The notes beneath the pieces were generated by a model. The model was not told where the DNA came from. It was given only the letters and a program-made list of their open reading frames with translations, and searched no databases. Shown here piece after piece: positions 11,038 to 22,900 of a stretch of DNA of 60,000 bases (position 1 is the first letter of the stretch; the number at the start of each line of letters is the position of its first letter). The DNA comes from Owenia fusiformis (Eukaryota; Annelida; Polychaeta; Sabellida; Oweniidae). The stretch spans positions 20,735,759 to 20,795,758 of the forward strand of contig CAIIXF020000009.1 in NCBI GenBank assembly GCA_903813345.2, read 5' to 3'. The translations under genes were made by a program, and so were the position numbers.

Positions 11038-12039
11038 ATGGAGGACTCGGTTATCAATACTAGGATTACCGAATTAGGAACTAAAATAAAAGTATTAACT
11101 GAAAATGAAACCAAAGAATTGAAGGAAGCAAATGACCTATTTGAAGAATTGTACGAATTTCCTAAACAGCAGAGGATTAGGTATAACAGTATGGCCGAGG
11201 AAATCAACAGGCTGAAGATGAACAATCAGAAAATAAGAAAGTGTAATGAGCATTTCCAGAAGAGCAAACAAATTGGTATGGAGATAAAGGAGTATGACCA
11301 AGAAGTACGTAGACTCAGAATAGAACTGAATGCCACTTTACAAAATAACAGTGGTAATGCAGGGGGTAAAGCCGTTCCATCCTCACCTAAATTTGAATCT
11401 GCTTTTACTCGCCATGATGCCAAGATGAGCAGTGAAGATGAGACATTGAATGTGAGCCCCTCTCAAAACTTGCTGGAAACTCACAATGCAATAAATGCAG
11501 ACTCCGACAACTCTACAGTAGAAAGGTCCGACACAGAGAAGGCAGGGGTGGTTCTGTTGGAAAACAGTGACACAGAGAAATATGATGTTATATCAGAAGA
11601 AAACCATGTAATGCAGGCACAAGTGCAAACTACCCCTGTGGACACATTATATGCAACACAGAGGGGATTAGCCATAATGGCAAAGAAAACACTGAAGTCG
11701 TTTGAAGTGAAGAATCGAGTAAGAGTTAACAAACCACGTCTACGAGTCTACAAGGAAAAACGCAACAAGCCTTCGGCCCAGCTAAGCAAGAATAAGCATG
11801 TAAAACGGCTTGTTCACAAAGCTTGGTCCACTACCAACCATGTCACAAGACTAAAACTTAAAAAGGGAGCAAACTATATGGGAGATGTTATTCCCATAAC
11901 CTATGAGTGTTGGTCTTCACCAGTAGAGACCCTGGAGTCCCGTATGGCCAGAGGGTGGCATAATGCGAAAAACAAAGAACCCAACAATGGATGTGAGAAA
12001 AACGGATGTTGGATGAATGTTGAAACGATTGGACTGTAG
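11038..12039 (+). CDS. Gag-like or accessory protein of the LTR element, 333 aa, unrecognised
   Basis: The first ATG after the primer-binding site (AAGAAATGGAG) opens an uninterrupted frame of 333 aa. Residues about 1-105 are rich in E, K, L and I with heptad-like spacing and are probably coiled coil (ENETKELKEANDLFEEL). Residues about 110-205 are Ser/Asp/Glu-rich and probably disordered. From about 205 the protein is strongly basic (KNRVRVNKPRLRVYKEKRNK), followed by an aromatic/Cys-containing tail (ECWSSPVETLESRMARGW, NGCEKNGCW). The position directly after the primer-binding site is that of gag, but no CCHC knuckle or major homology region is visible. A basic region could bind RNA; that is inference. 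The intact frame in an element with matching LTRs suggests it was functional at insertion. Confidence 0.75.
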   Translation: MEDSVINTRITELGTKIKVLTENETKELKEANDLFEELYEFPKQQRIRYNSMAEEINRLKMNNQKIRKCNEHFQKSKQIGMEIKEYDQEVRRLRIELNATLQNNSGNAGGKAVPSSPKFESAFTRHDAKMSSEDETLNVSPSQNLLETHNAINADSDNSTVERSDTEKAGVVLLENSDTEKYDVISEENHVMQAQVQTTPVDTLYATQRGLAIMAKKTLKSFEVKNRVRVNKPRLRVYKEKRNKPSAQLSKNKHVKRLVHKAWSTTNHVTRLKLKKGANYMGDVIPITYECWSSPVETLESRMARGWHNAKNKEPNNGCEKNGCWMNVETIGL

Positions 12040-14475
12040 ATATTGGATTATATTTGAACTGACAATGTATGACTTTTGTAACTTCTGAGGCTACTTCTAA
12101 TTTTTAGTTATGATTCGCCATGGGCTGAACATTGGACCTTGTTGTTGTTGTTAGAGATTTTTCATTATGTGACAATGTGTGTAGAAGGATAACGTCAATA
12201 TTACTATTGCAGAGATTTTGTGGTTTTTGTTATTTGGATCTACTGAGTGTATTTGGATGGTATTAAGACGAAGAGGCCATTAATTATAGTGTTTTAATAT
12301 TGTTGAAATGGATAACTGTTCAATAATGTGTCATAAATTGTCATTTGTGACAGGAAACACAGAATAGAATATAGAGGATAATTATGACTACTATCAAACT
12401 GTACATATTGGATATCAAGTATCTGCTTGACTTTGACACAAATCGTAAAATGATACATCGTGTGGTTTCTATCAGCCATAAACTGTTTATTATGTGATAT
12501 GTTAAGTGTGGATAAAGTGATACGGAACAAAGGATAATTAGTACTAATCAAACAGTGTTTCATACATCTCAATCATCAGTTTGATTTCAGAACATTTTTA
12601 TGACTTTTACCCCAGATATTTGATAAACAATTAGGTCATAAACTGGAAAGTTATGGGCTAACACAAGTGATATGATTAGCAATTGATAGCACCTTTAAGG
12701 ACTAGATTGTTTTATGGCCATACCAAAGCAAATATGGATGTTCAATCTATTGCTGTTTATGACCGTCACTTTTAATCACTCAAGTAGTCAAACATTACAA
12801 TTTAAATTAATATTTATATTTATTTGTGGCTTTGCTGTAAGTGTATTATCCCCTGACTTATACTGGATGCTCAAACCCTTTCATCTATGCGGATCATACA
12901 TTTCATTACATTTTCCTTGATAATTTGTTGTACCTCAGGACTTAATCATCACCTGATCTACACGTGTTCAAGTAGAAGAGAATTTGGATTTATTTATTTA
13001 ACTTACAGTGAATAGTTGGATTATCTCAAGTTTCTGTGGATGGTACCCAGTCAACATTAGGACAACAAAATATGAATATGTATTATATAGTATGATGGTA
13101 CAAAATATTGTATGATTTGATGCTGGATTTATATTTGCTGTGAGATTTGGATTAAATCAAGATCATTTGGATAGTACCCAGCCAGAATCGGGATAAATGG
13201 GTCATATTTATTTTGTTTAAATATTGTTGGAATGGATAACTGTTCAACAAATGTGTCAACAAATGTCACTTCCATCAGGAATTATGATTAAAATATTCGA
13301 ATCACGGATCATTGGATTATAATAGACAAGTTTAAGCACATTATGGAGGAATACTGCAAGGCTGTTATAAAAGGAGACATCTATGGAGTGTTATGTTTTG
13401 GCAAAAATGCTGGAGGTGATGTCATTTTTCCTACAAATTATAATCATTGATGTGTCACATGAGGATGAATTTTGGACTTGTTGGAAGAGACTGTGTCTTT
13501 TTACCTTTATCTCATATTTTAGATAAGTATAGCTTGGTTAAAGTTCTGTCAAGTGGCTTCTTGTTGCAATCTTGAATGTAGTGATATTGAAAGACAAAGA
13601 TTCATTATTCTTTCCATGTAATGTAAAGGCTGTTTGTAAACTATGATGATATTATGAATATAGGCTAAGTGACCCTTGAGTATATGAGGCCAAGAGAGCC
13701 TAGAGTATATGAGGCCAAGAGAGCCTTTGTTTTTAGTAGATAAGGCCAAGAGAGCCTGTAGTTTAAGTAGATAAGGCCAAGAGAGCCTGTTGCTTTTAAG
13801 TGTATTACTATTAGGGTCAAGGGATCCTTCGATTTATGTGTGACGGCTGGAAAAGCCAGTAGTTTTTATGAATATGGTCAATAGAGCCTTGGTATTTATG
13901 TTTAAAAGTTTTGAGAGCCTTTAAATTGATATGGGTTAGAACAGTGTAAGCAGTCATAGGTTTGACTGATAGAAGCATTTTGACTATTTCCAAGCTATAC
14001 ACTATTTATGATATATTTTTATGACTATTCCTACAGCTTTTTGTTGAGTCACTCAAAATTTGTTGTTAACGCAATATGGATTGCATATAGTATGGGTTGA
14101 CAAGGTGATCCAGTTGTGTCTGTAGGATTTATTTGCCTAAATGTCTGATTGCCAAATGCAGCTTTGGTTAAATGTAATTGGGTGCTTGGATGATAGTGTG
14201 GTTTCTATGCTTAGTATTAGACAGGCATTCTAGCAAAAGCATTTTGAGAAGTTTCAAAAGAAGAAAAAAACAAACTTTTTTTAATTAATTAGGATGCTCA
14301 AGGTCAGTCAATGGTATTGAATAATTATATTATAATGTTGGGAATTTAAGTTTGCATTTAGTGGTATAGTTTGGTCAATTGATCCACTGTTGTTTATTTT
14401 TAAGTACATAAGTATATTTATAACAGCAAGTATACTGCATTATATACCTTATTTTATTTGGGACAAATAATTACA
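12040..14475. other. Noncoding internal region of the LTR element
   Basis: AT-rich and closed in all frames apart from short chance ORFs. It contains internal duplications: GGATAACTGTTCAA at about 12308 and 13231, and related GGTACCCAG/AGTACCCAG passages at about 13040 and 13173. It occupies the place where pol would be. Confidence 0.6.
13675..13930. repeat. GGCCAAGAGAGCCT repeat cluster
   Basis: GAGGCCAAGAGAGCCT or AAGGCCAAGAGAGCCT recurs at least four times at spacings of about 30-40 bp, then decays into variants (GGGTCAAGGGATCCT, GGTCAATAGAGCCT) over about 250 bp. Function unknown; it lies about 560 bp before the 3' LTR. Confidence 0.75.
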
Positions 14476-14489
14476 AAGTAGGGGGAGAA
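14476..14489 (+). other. Polypurine tract
   Basis: AAAGTAGGGGGAGAA lies immediately 5' of the 3' LTR, the normal plus-strand primer position for reverse transcription. Confidence 0.85.
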
Positions 14490-15167
14490 TGTAACAAAGA
14501 TGGTCAAGGAAAGGAAGGGGGTTAAAACTGACTCAGAAATAGGGAGAGGGTTATCACTGAAATGCATATTTGCTCTTGGGGATTAATCATTCAATTTAAT
14601 TGTAACTTTACATAGGACCATCCATGTCACTTCACACCTCTAGGAAACCAACTGTAATAAAGATAAGTACTTTGATCTAGTGGGTTTCCTGGAGTGGTCG
14701 GAGGTCTCCCCTTGCTTTGAACCCATGTTTTATTGTATATTCGATTATTTATCCATTTGGCCCAGTGCCAGTTGGCTTTATGCCCAGTTGGCCTGGTGCC
14801 AGTTGGCTAGTTGCCAACCTGGCTCTTTGCCAAAAACAGGCTGTATATAAATAAGAATTGTGTAGCCTCAGAGAAGTTGATTTTAGAGTTGATTAGAGAC
14901 AGTGTGGTTTTGCAGAGTAAGATTTAGATTGAAATGTGGAAGTTGATTTTAGAGTTGATTAGAGACAGTGTGATTTTGCAGAGTAAGATTCAGTTGTTGA
15001 GTTTTAGAGTATAATCAGTCGGTTACAACCAGGAAATTACTTAGGACATGTAAAGTTATATTAATCAATGAACAATAAAAGAAATAGAAATCAAACTAAC
15101 ATTTTATGTTACTGCCACTAGACGACACGAGCCACAACATTATATTTTATGACAATAATTTGTTACA
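14490..15167 (+). repeat. 3' LTR
   Basis: 678 bp, apparently identical to the 5' LTR including the internal tandem duplication and its single G/A difference between the two units (GTGTGGTTTTG then GTGTGATTTTG). Confidence 0.95.
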
Positions 15168-15633
15168 ATATATGCACTCACTGGGTGACCAATTGTTTAA
15201 AAGCTTTGGCATTTCCAGAGTTTTTTTTATAAAAATGATTGTACAGGTCATTGTACAGGTTTTTGATTTGGTGTAATTTCTAGGATCAGATTGAGCCACT
15301 TTTATGTATCAAAGTTCATGCAGAGTGTCCCAGTAATTAAAAATATTGTATTCTTGAAAAAGTGCATGTTAAAAATTTAGTACATCGTTAAGAGTATTGA
15401 ATTTTCTGACATTCCCCAGTGTGGTGTTGTAGATGCCAGTTTACTTTCAAACCAATTACTTGATGTATTCTCTTGCTTTAAGTTTACTGGAAAGTCATTA
15501 AATCTGAGCAATCTTGGCACATGCCAAAACGTGTTCAGATCTGAAGGTTTCTATATTTCAAAAGTGGAACCAAAACTGTTCAAATGGACAGGTGTTTAGA
15601 TCAGAGAGGTGTTCAAATATACAGGTTTTACTA

Positions 15634-16370
15634 CTTTCAAGTACTATATTTCTTGTATCAAGCTCATGTGTAGGGCCTACCTCCCAATAATATATGAAGT
15701 CACATCTTCTTGGTTTGGTGGGTTGCAGATGCTTGATGCAAGACTTGTTACACACGTTTTAACTGCATCATCAAATCCTTTGGGATTTATCAAACATTTT
15801 ACATAAAACATCCATTAATATTTATTCATTTATTGTATATAAAACATTGAGATTTACGTTATAATACATACTTACATATATACAAGTCTTGAGTTTATTT
15901 GTTTCTTGAATTTTTTGATGACTGGCATTTAACTTCATATGCACTTCAATGAAATAACAATTGAACATGATTTGAATAAATGAATCAGTCCTTTCAAATA
16001 GATTGGTCTTTAGGCATTTTGAAAAAAGGGACTTCATCAAAAATGGTCCAGTATCAAATAAGTTATTGGTCTATTAAATTAAAAGACTATATTGCTATAG
16101 TATTACATACCTAGCGAAGCATTTGACTGTATGGAAGTCAATGGAGCTGAAGGACGGCTATATATTCCTGTATAGCCGCCAAACTTTACACCATGACAAT
16201 CGTATGACGTCACGTTTCATTTCTTACATAGCCTATTCCAATCGCACACAGACGTGTGACGTCGTTGATATAACATGAAAACAAAGCATTTTTTGTCTTT
16301 TTTCACGCATTTTTACATATTATATTCATGAAATGTAATATAAGATGTACTTTAGGTATGTAATACAACA
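15634..16370. other. Intergenic sequence between survivin and the CCDC96-like gene
   Basis: No supported gene. A stretch with two GACGTC/GACGTCA motifs (about 16204-16262) precedes the hairpin at 16371-16486. Confidence 0.35.
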
Positions 16371-16486
16371 ATTATGTCCGTATCATTGAATATATGCCTT
16401 CGGTCTGTCGTCAATATAACCCTCGCAAGTTCGGGCTATATCGACGTCAGACCTCAGGCACATATTCAATGATAGGGACATAATGG
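16371..16486. repeat. Hairpin repeat
   Basis: Arms ATTATGTCCGTATCATTGAA and TTCAATGATAGGGACATAAT, continuing through GGTCTG/CAGACC and AATATAACC/GGCTATAT pairs, make an imperfect hairpin of about 116 bp with its loop near TCGCAAGTTCG. It ends next to a possible minus-strand poly(A) signal (TTTATT at 16490-16495), about 185 bp past the CCDC96-like stop codon. Confidence 0.65.
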
Positions 16487-16676
16487 CTATTTATTGATGA
16501 GTAGTATATCTTAGAGTGGGGAAAATGTGAAGATTAATTGACCCTGAATTTCATTTTCTTACCAATAACATTTTAAGTTCTAAGATACATTTGATATAAG
16601 TCTCATAATCATAGGACTGCTGTATCTGACTATATGTATATAGACCCAAAGGAATGTGACATCTTTGATATTGTAT

Positions 16677-16922
16677 CTATTGCCTTCCACTTCTTGCTTG
16701 CTCAATTTTCCGTCTCACTCCATTACAATTTAAAGTTAATTCAGCATGCTCCATTTTTAAACGGTCCAATTTTTCTCGCAAATCATCACTTTCATCCTTG
16801 CGTTCTTCAAAGTCCCGCAACAATGGTTCATTACCCAGAAGTCCACAATTTTGTCGTAATTTTTGATTGTCTATTCTCAATGCATCTCTTGCTTGTTTTG
16901 TTCTTGAAAGAATATCCCTTTT
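16677..16922 (-). CDS. CCDC96: CCDC96-like exon 12 (residues 553-633 and stop)
   Basis: Acceptor GTGCTTTCAG; ends GRQ then TAG. Carries GLLGNEPLLRDFEERKDES and the ELTLNCNGVRRKI tail characteristic of CCDC96. Confidence 0.92.
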   Translation of the reverse strand, partial: KRDILSRTKQARDALRIDNQKLRQNCGLLGNEPLLRDFEERKDESDDLREKLDRLKMEHAELTLNCNGVRRKIEQARSGRQ

Positions 16923-19900
16923 CTGAAAGCACAGGACATTTTGCATGATTTGTATTCTTTGTATAAGACAGATACAGTACATGCAAAAAACAAGACATAC
17001 TTTTGTGTAAACAAATATTATTTTGTGGATTTGTTTGTCATACATCATACAAGCAAGGAATATATATTTTTACGTACATTTAATTTAGTTACAGGATTTG
17101 TGTTTTTCACAACAAAGTTCGAAATTTTCTCATAGGTTCCCTGTGAAACCTTTTTTTCAAATGTAAGCATTGATATTCTAATCAACAAATGCTTTTATTT
17201 AAATGCTCAACTATTCAGGCCATCTCTCATTTTGTATTATCAACATTGAAATGTGTTATCATAGGTGAAATACATTGGTCTCGCAGCTTTGAAACAGTTA
17301 TAAGCTTTTGTTTGGTCACTGGTCCATTATGCTGAAAAGCACTTTTTATCTGATTTACCTTTGATACAGTTTCCTCCACATCTTTCAGTGTTCCTTTCAG
17401 GGTGTGGTTTTCTGCCTGTACAAACTGCAACTTCTCCTTCAGGTGGGTCAGCACTTGCACAGTGCTGGTGATCTTCTTCCGCAGTTTCAATAGCTCCTGA
17501 ATATACAATATGATGCATGTATGTTTTGGAATATATGGATTTACAAACACAAAACATTATTTCATTCTCAGTGAATAAATGAGTAGATTAATAAAAGAAC
17601 TGGTTAAGAGAAATATACAGAAATTCTTTTCAAGTTTACTTAACTCAAAGTGAGTTGTTCTTTAAAACCTGTTTAATTCACTCTCTCATAAAATTATTGA
17701 GTGGATTGGTTATTTAAATATAATTGTTTCTGAGCTTAAAGCAAAAGCTCACTGGAAGCACTATCTCAATGAGAACTACTTTTCCTTATAAATTATACAT
17801 CAACAGATGACCCTGTTCCTTACTTCATTTCTCTCCTCAATCTTTTCATTGTATGTCTGGTTCTCTATTTTCAACTGTTCAAAGTCAATTAGGTGAAGAC
17901 CTTCAGCAAGTTCTTCCTGAAATACATGAACATCTTCCTGTTTGGATTTTTGGTTTAAATTACAGTTTCTGACCTCTCAAATTATATTTTACAATAAAAT
18001 ACATAAGCATCCTCAGGTCTGGTCTAGTTTGTACATGGTTTCGAATTGAAAGATTCTGACCCTTTAGTTGTATCTACAATATGTGTGTTCACAAAGTTCT
18101 AGAGTATTTCATTAAATCGTTAGTATAAATTTTCTAATTTCCTCACTGTATTGTTCTAATTCTTCAAAATATTTCAAAAACAGACAACCTTTCTGTCAAT
18201 CGTTTCTTGATTTTGATATTCATTGAATAAATGCTATATTTTTTTGATTTTCTCGCAAATGAATCTTCACATGTGGACATTACCTTTGACTTTAACTGCT
18301 GTTCTTTCTTCTTTAACTTATTTTTCAGTTTAATATTCTCCAATCTGACATTAACAACCTCCTGCTCCTTTGCCATCTCTTTAGCTAAGTACTGCTCTAT
18401 ATCCTACAAGACAAATATTCATGGATACATTTTTGGTATCTTGAACAATATCATAAAACATGTAATGAGAGTACATTGGCAGAATCCCTCAGGTAGCCCC
18501 AGATTTTTCCTCCATTTTGAACCTTCAATTTTTGACTAAAAGACACACTTCATCAAAATCCATACTGAAATTTCTTCCGTTGAATAATTTCATATGGACT
18601 TACGATTGATATGATTGTTTTTGCATTCTCAATTTACTTTATGTTTAGATTAACAAAGTAACCTTTAATTGTACTTCATGTGTTGATAAAACTGGTATTA
18701 CCTTATTCTGTATAGGGCGTCCAGATCTGCTGTTGACACTGTTCAATGCTACAGTCTTCTGCACATCCAAGAACCACGCTCTCTCCTTTTCAACAGTCTC
18801 CTTCTTCTCCTCACATCTCTCCTGTAGCTCTTCTATTTGCAGCTTGAAGTTTTCACGCTCTATTCTCTCCTGCTTCCCCAGGTCATCAAGATTGGCTACA
18901 ATCAGCATATAAGGATATTTTATACACTAGTATTCTGAAGGATAAATGAACAATTGAATTAGAGGTCTATTATCAGATTATGGAGCTCAGTATTCATGAC
19001 TCCTAAATTATAGACCTTCAAATGAAAATAGACCTTTTTTTTTTGTTTATCATACAATATAATATTGTTATTATTTGCATTCACATGCAAAATGTCATCA
19101 CCTGCCATTTGTTACAGACACCAAATGCCGAATGCCAACTGCCGGACACCATCACAAAAAGGTTGGAGACAATAACACTATGTCACCACATTTGGTGATG
19201 ACATAATAAACTAAGTCCTTAATATTATTATGCTATGGTGTAGTTGGTTTTAAGACTGAATTATCCATTTTACTACGTACCCATATATTTCAGATATCTC
19301 TGTTCTTGGTCAGTGACATTTTTCTCTATGTCCTGTCTTCCCTGTTCATCAGATTTCTTCTTGCGGAAGTATTCCGCCAGCTTGTGCTGCAGTTGATAGT
19401 TCTGCTGCTGCAACTGTTCTCTTTCTTGGATGGTTAACTAAAAGTATTTCAGTCATATATTGAGCACATGAATTTATACTCTTGGATCTTTTAAATGTTC
19501 TGTATATCATTTTCGAATTGTATCATATAACTATTTTTTATACAGATAAAGGATGAAACAAACATAAATGAATAAAACATGGAAATATTGATTCATACAA
19601 TTTAACTGATTAGTTTCGCAAAAACTCTAATATTGTGATAGCAAGCTAAATTGGTGTTCCATGAAATCATTGATGGTCAGGTGCCCCATCCATGACAAGT
19701 TGCCTGGGCATAAGAAAGGGACAAAATACTTACATTATACTGTTCAATGAGCTCTTGTCTGTTAAATCTTGGTTCTTCTTCATCCTCCTCTTCATATTCC
19801 TCCATCTCTTCATCTTGCTCCTCTTCTTCATCATCTTCACTGTCTGTAAAATCAACAGTATTAATCACAATGCAAAATGCAGTTCTGTAGAAATACATGA

Positions 19901-22900
19901 ACAATCAGAACACAAAACACACTAATTTTCCAAATTTTTTTTCAATAGGGTGAGACCCGTACATAAGTCAAAATTTCCCTATATTTTATCCTTTTGACAG
20001 AGTAAAAAGAATATTTTAAACAGGTTGGATTGTAACCGTTAATGCTATCAACAGGGTAAAGAAGTCAGTTGATTTAATGCTGGGAAAACAATAAAACATG
20101 ACACATTTTCTGTAATACAGAATACAGATCCATCTTAATTGTTCCTCTAATTAGAAGATTGGAGAGGGAATTGCAAATGTATCAAAATATTTAATGAAGA
20201 CTTAATTACAGTTTGGTGTTATGCCTTAGTATAACAGTGTAATGATCAGAGAAGATTGTTCACTAAATATGTGGCTTTAAGATTGGGCACGTCACAGGTC
20301 GAAATTTAAAGAAAAGATATCAATGAAATGTGACTTCAGGTAGTAAAATGGCAGGAAGTCAATACCCTGTAAAGACCCCACCAGCCACCAAATAAACTCC
20401 AATAAAAAGAAATGCTATTGTAAAAGATGTAGATGTATTGTACATGTATATACTTACAGACTGGTGTACCAGGTTGAAGTTCTCCAGGACTCTGAGTCCT
20501 CTCCTGCTGATCGGCAGGACTTCCTTCCCTGGACAATTTTTCCCCTACTGCAACGGGACTTTCTGCTCTTTCCCCCTCAGCAAATGTATCACTCTATAAC
20601 AAACACAATGGGAGGGATGAAAGAGGTCCTTAATGAGACATTTTTAACTTAAACTCATGAAACATATTTCTCTTTCATCATTTTCCCTGAAAAATTAGAA
20701 GAAATGTCATTTGGAGATCTTACCTGTGGTACTGGTGATTTTGCATCCCCTTCCTCCCCCTCGCCCTCTACAGCAGGTGTCTCCCCCTCAGGAGCCTCAT
20801 CCCCTTCTGTCTTTTCCCCAAGCGCCTCTCCTTCAGCTGCAGGCTCATCCTGACCCTCTACTGGTGCCCCCTCAGCACCCCCTTCCTCTCCTGTAGAGAA
20901 ACATACATATCATTTAAAAGCTCATGTTTGAAACTTATTTTCTTATGTCAATACAGATTTTGCATAGCTATACAAATGTACAATATAATTGTATTTTACA
21001 TCAACAAGATAATTGCTACATGCAATTTGTTTGGTTTACCATTTTAAGAAACAAATATTTACTGAATTAGTTCAGTTCTACATTTCTAGAGACTACCAAG
21101 CATAGTATGTTTTTAATAGGGTATCATGAAACCTCACACAATTCAAATAAATGCCTAAAACTAAATACATGTATTAACAAGCAAAAACAAAAATGCAAAC
21201 CACTTAAAATAATTCAAGTAACAACATTTCTATAGAAACTCTTATGAATATGACACATTCAAAGCTGTTACAAACTCTCATCACAAAATAAATGTACATA
21301 AAATCAAAAATCAAAATCATACCTATCAGGGTGCTACATATGCACTGGTTTATTGGCCAATAATACTGCGATTTAACATGTGTAAGTACATAAACAGTGT
21401 AAAGCTAAATAACAGGACAAGTCTGTTTTTTAATATTGACCAATAGACCTAAAATCTGCATGATGTCCCCTGATTTCTAAATACAGTACAGTATTCAATG
21501 TGGAAACATATACATCTAGCCTGTGATGTTAGTTGGACTAATTATGTGAAGACAAACCAAAGCATTATGCCACACACACACAACATAGTAGTTCCAAGTC
21601 AAACCTTCTTTTTGTTCCCCTTCAGTTGTAGCAGCTTCACCTTCTGGTTTAACATCTCCTTCAGCCTTGTCTCCTTCCTTTGCTTCTGTATCTCCTTCCT
21701 TTACTTCAGCATCTGCTTCCTTTCCTTCAGTCTCCCCAGACTCTCCCTCTTTCACATCACTAGCATCTTCATTTGTTTCACCTTCTTTTACTTCACCCTC
21801 ATTAGCTTCCTTAACTATATCAACATCATCATTTTCCTTAACTATACCTTCACCCTCCTTAACTACAGTCTCACCTTCTGGGGCCTCCCCATCTTTGGGA
21901 GCCTCACCATCTTTAGGGGCCTCCCCATCAGCATCTGCCTTTTCTTGCACAACTTCACCTTCCTTAGGTTCACCCTCAACTGCAACTTCTGGAAAAGTAT
22001 TTTTGTAATATGATTGATGAGAGATATTTAAATTATTTCATTGTTTAATTGGAAGCTTTAGTATATGAATTGCTGATACTGATACAATTCCTTAAACAAG
22101 TGCAATAAAGAAAATATTATGTAAGTAACCACTGCTTAACTGTAAAAGTATGTACTACATGTCGAGGAGCACTGTCTCATATATGTAGAACACAATAATT
22201 CATGCATAGACTGATAGTCAGTGTAGTCAATCTGTTTTTATATCTTCTGAGGGAACATTAACAGATGAACTGCACTCCTGCTATTTTCATGTCTGCCTAA
22301 AATCTATGGATATCAGTCAATTCCACCAAAAAGATGGATAATTCGAGCACTGTCAGATTAAACGCACGGGGTGAATACAGGTCAAAGAATTTGGAGTGGA
22401 CTGACTGGACTGAGTTATTTCTTACCAGTGTTCTCAGGTGCAGGTTGTTCTGTCTGTTCCATGGCTTGTTCCTCTGCTGTTGGCTCAGGTTCTTCAGCTA
22501 TTGTCTCTTGACTCACTGGAGCAGTTGTCTCCTCAGCTGCTTCAGCTGGACTTGGCTGAAATAAAATATAGTGCATGTACACACTTCATGATTATATATG
22601 TTCAATAAATATGAATGTCCCACTCTAGGTCAGAATTTGATTTGAAGACCTTCGTAGTTATACACAATTGATCTCATTTGATGCTCACAAATTTTAATGT
22701 TAAAGGTTATATATAAAGTTTAAGATATTTAGGCTTATATTATAGTCTTAGCCGATGTTATCAAAATGTTATACAGGGTGGGCCAAAAAAAACGCCACTT
22801 TTTTTCAAAATGCTATAACTTTTTTATTTTTTGATACAAAATCATAATTTGCATACCAAATAAAACTTGAGGTTGTTATCTAGCCATGGATCATGAATAT

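Larger units (their letters stand above)
10273..15167 (+). mobile_element. Young non-autonomous LTR retrotransposon with a single ORF
   Basis: 4,895 bp flanked by a 4-bp ATAT target duplication (10269-10272 and 15168-15171). The two LTRs are each 678 bp, and I found no difference reading them side by side. A primer-binding site follows the 5' LTR and a purine tract precedes the 3' LTR. The internal 3.5 kb holds one intact ORF (11038-12039) and about 2.4 kb of noncoding, repeat-bearing sequence. No protease, RT, RNase H or integrase motifs are present, so it must rely on another element's pol (a TR-GAG or LARD-like arrangement). Superfamily not assigned. Confidence 0.9.
9844..15633. mobile_element. 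Old pogo-like element split by an LTR retrotransposon
   Basis: Left end CAGTAAAACCTGTGT after TA (9842-9843); right end ATACAGGTTTTACT near 15619-15632. GTTCAAAT/GGTGTTC motifs near both ends recur in the other copies of this family (46898-47057, 52006-52507, 25361-27677). The LTR retrotransposon at 10273-15167 lies inside it, so this element is older. The remaining internal sequence is noncoding. Confidence 0.55.

Noticed and set aside
17227-17358. Extension of CCDC96-like exon 11 past its donor (about 43 more codons)
   Set aside because: Splicing at GTAAAT joins family-typical sequence in frame to exon 12; the extension (ending FNVDNTK) does not resemble the family.
21498-22013. Long plus-strand frames rich in Ser/Phe
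   Set aside because: Shadows of CCDC96-like exon 3; opposite-strand composition of acidic codons.
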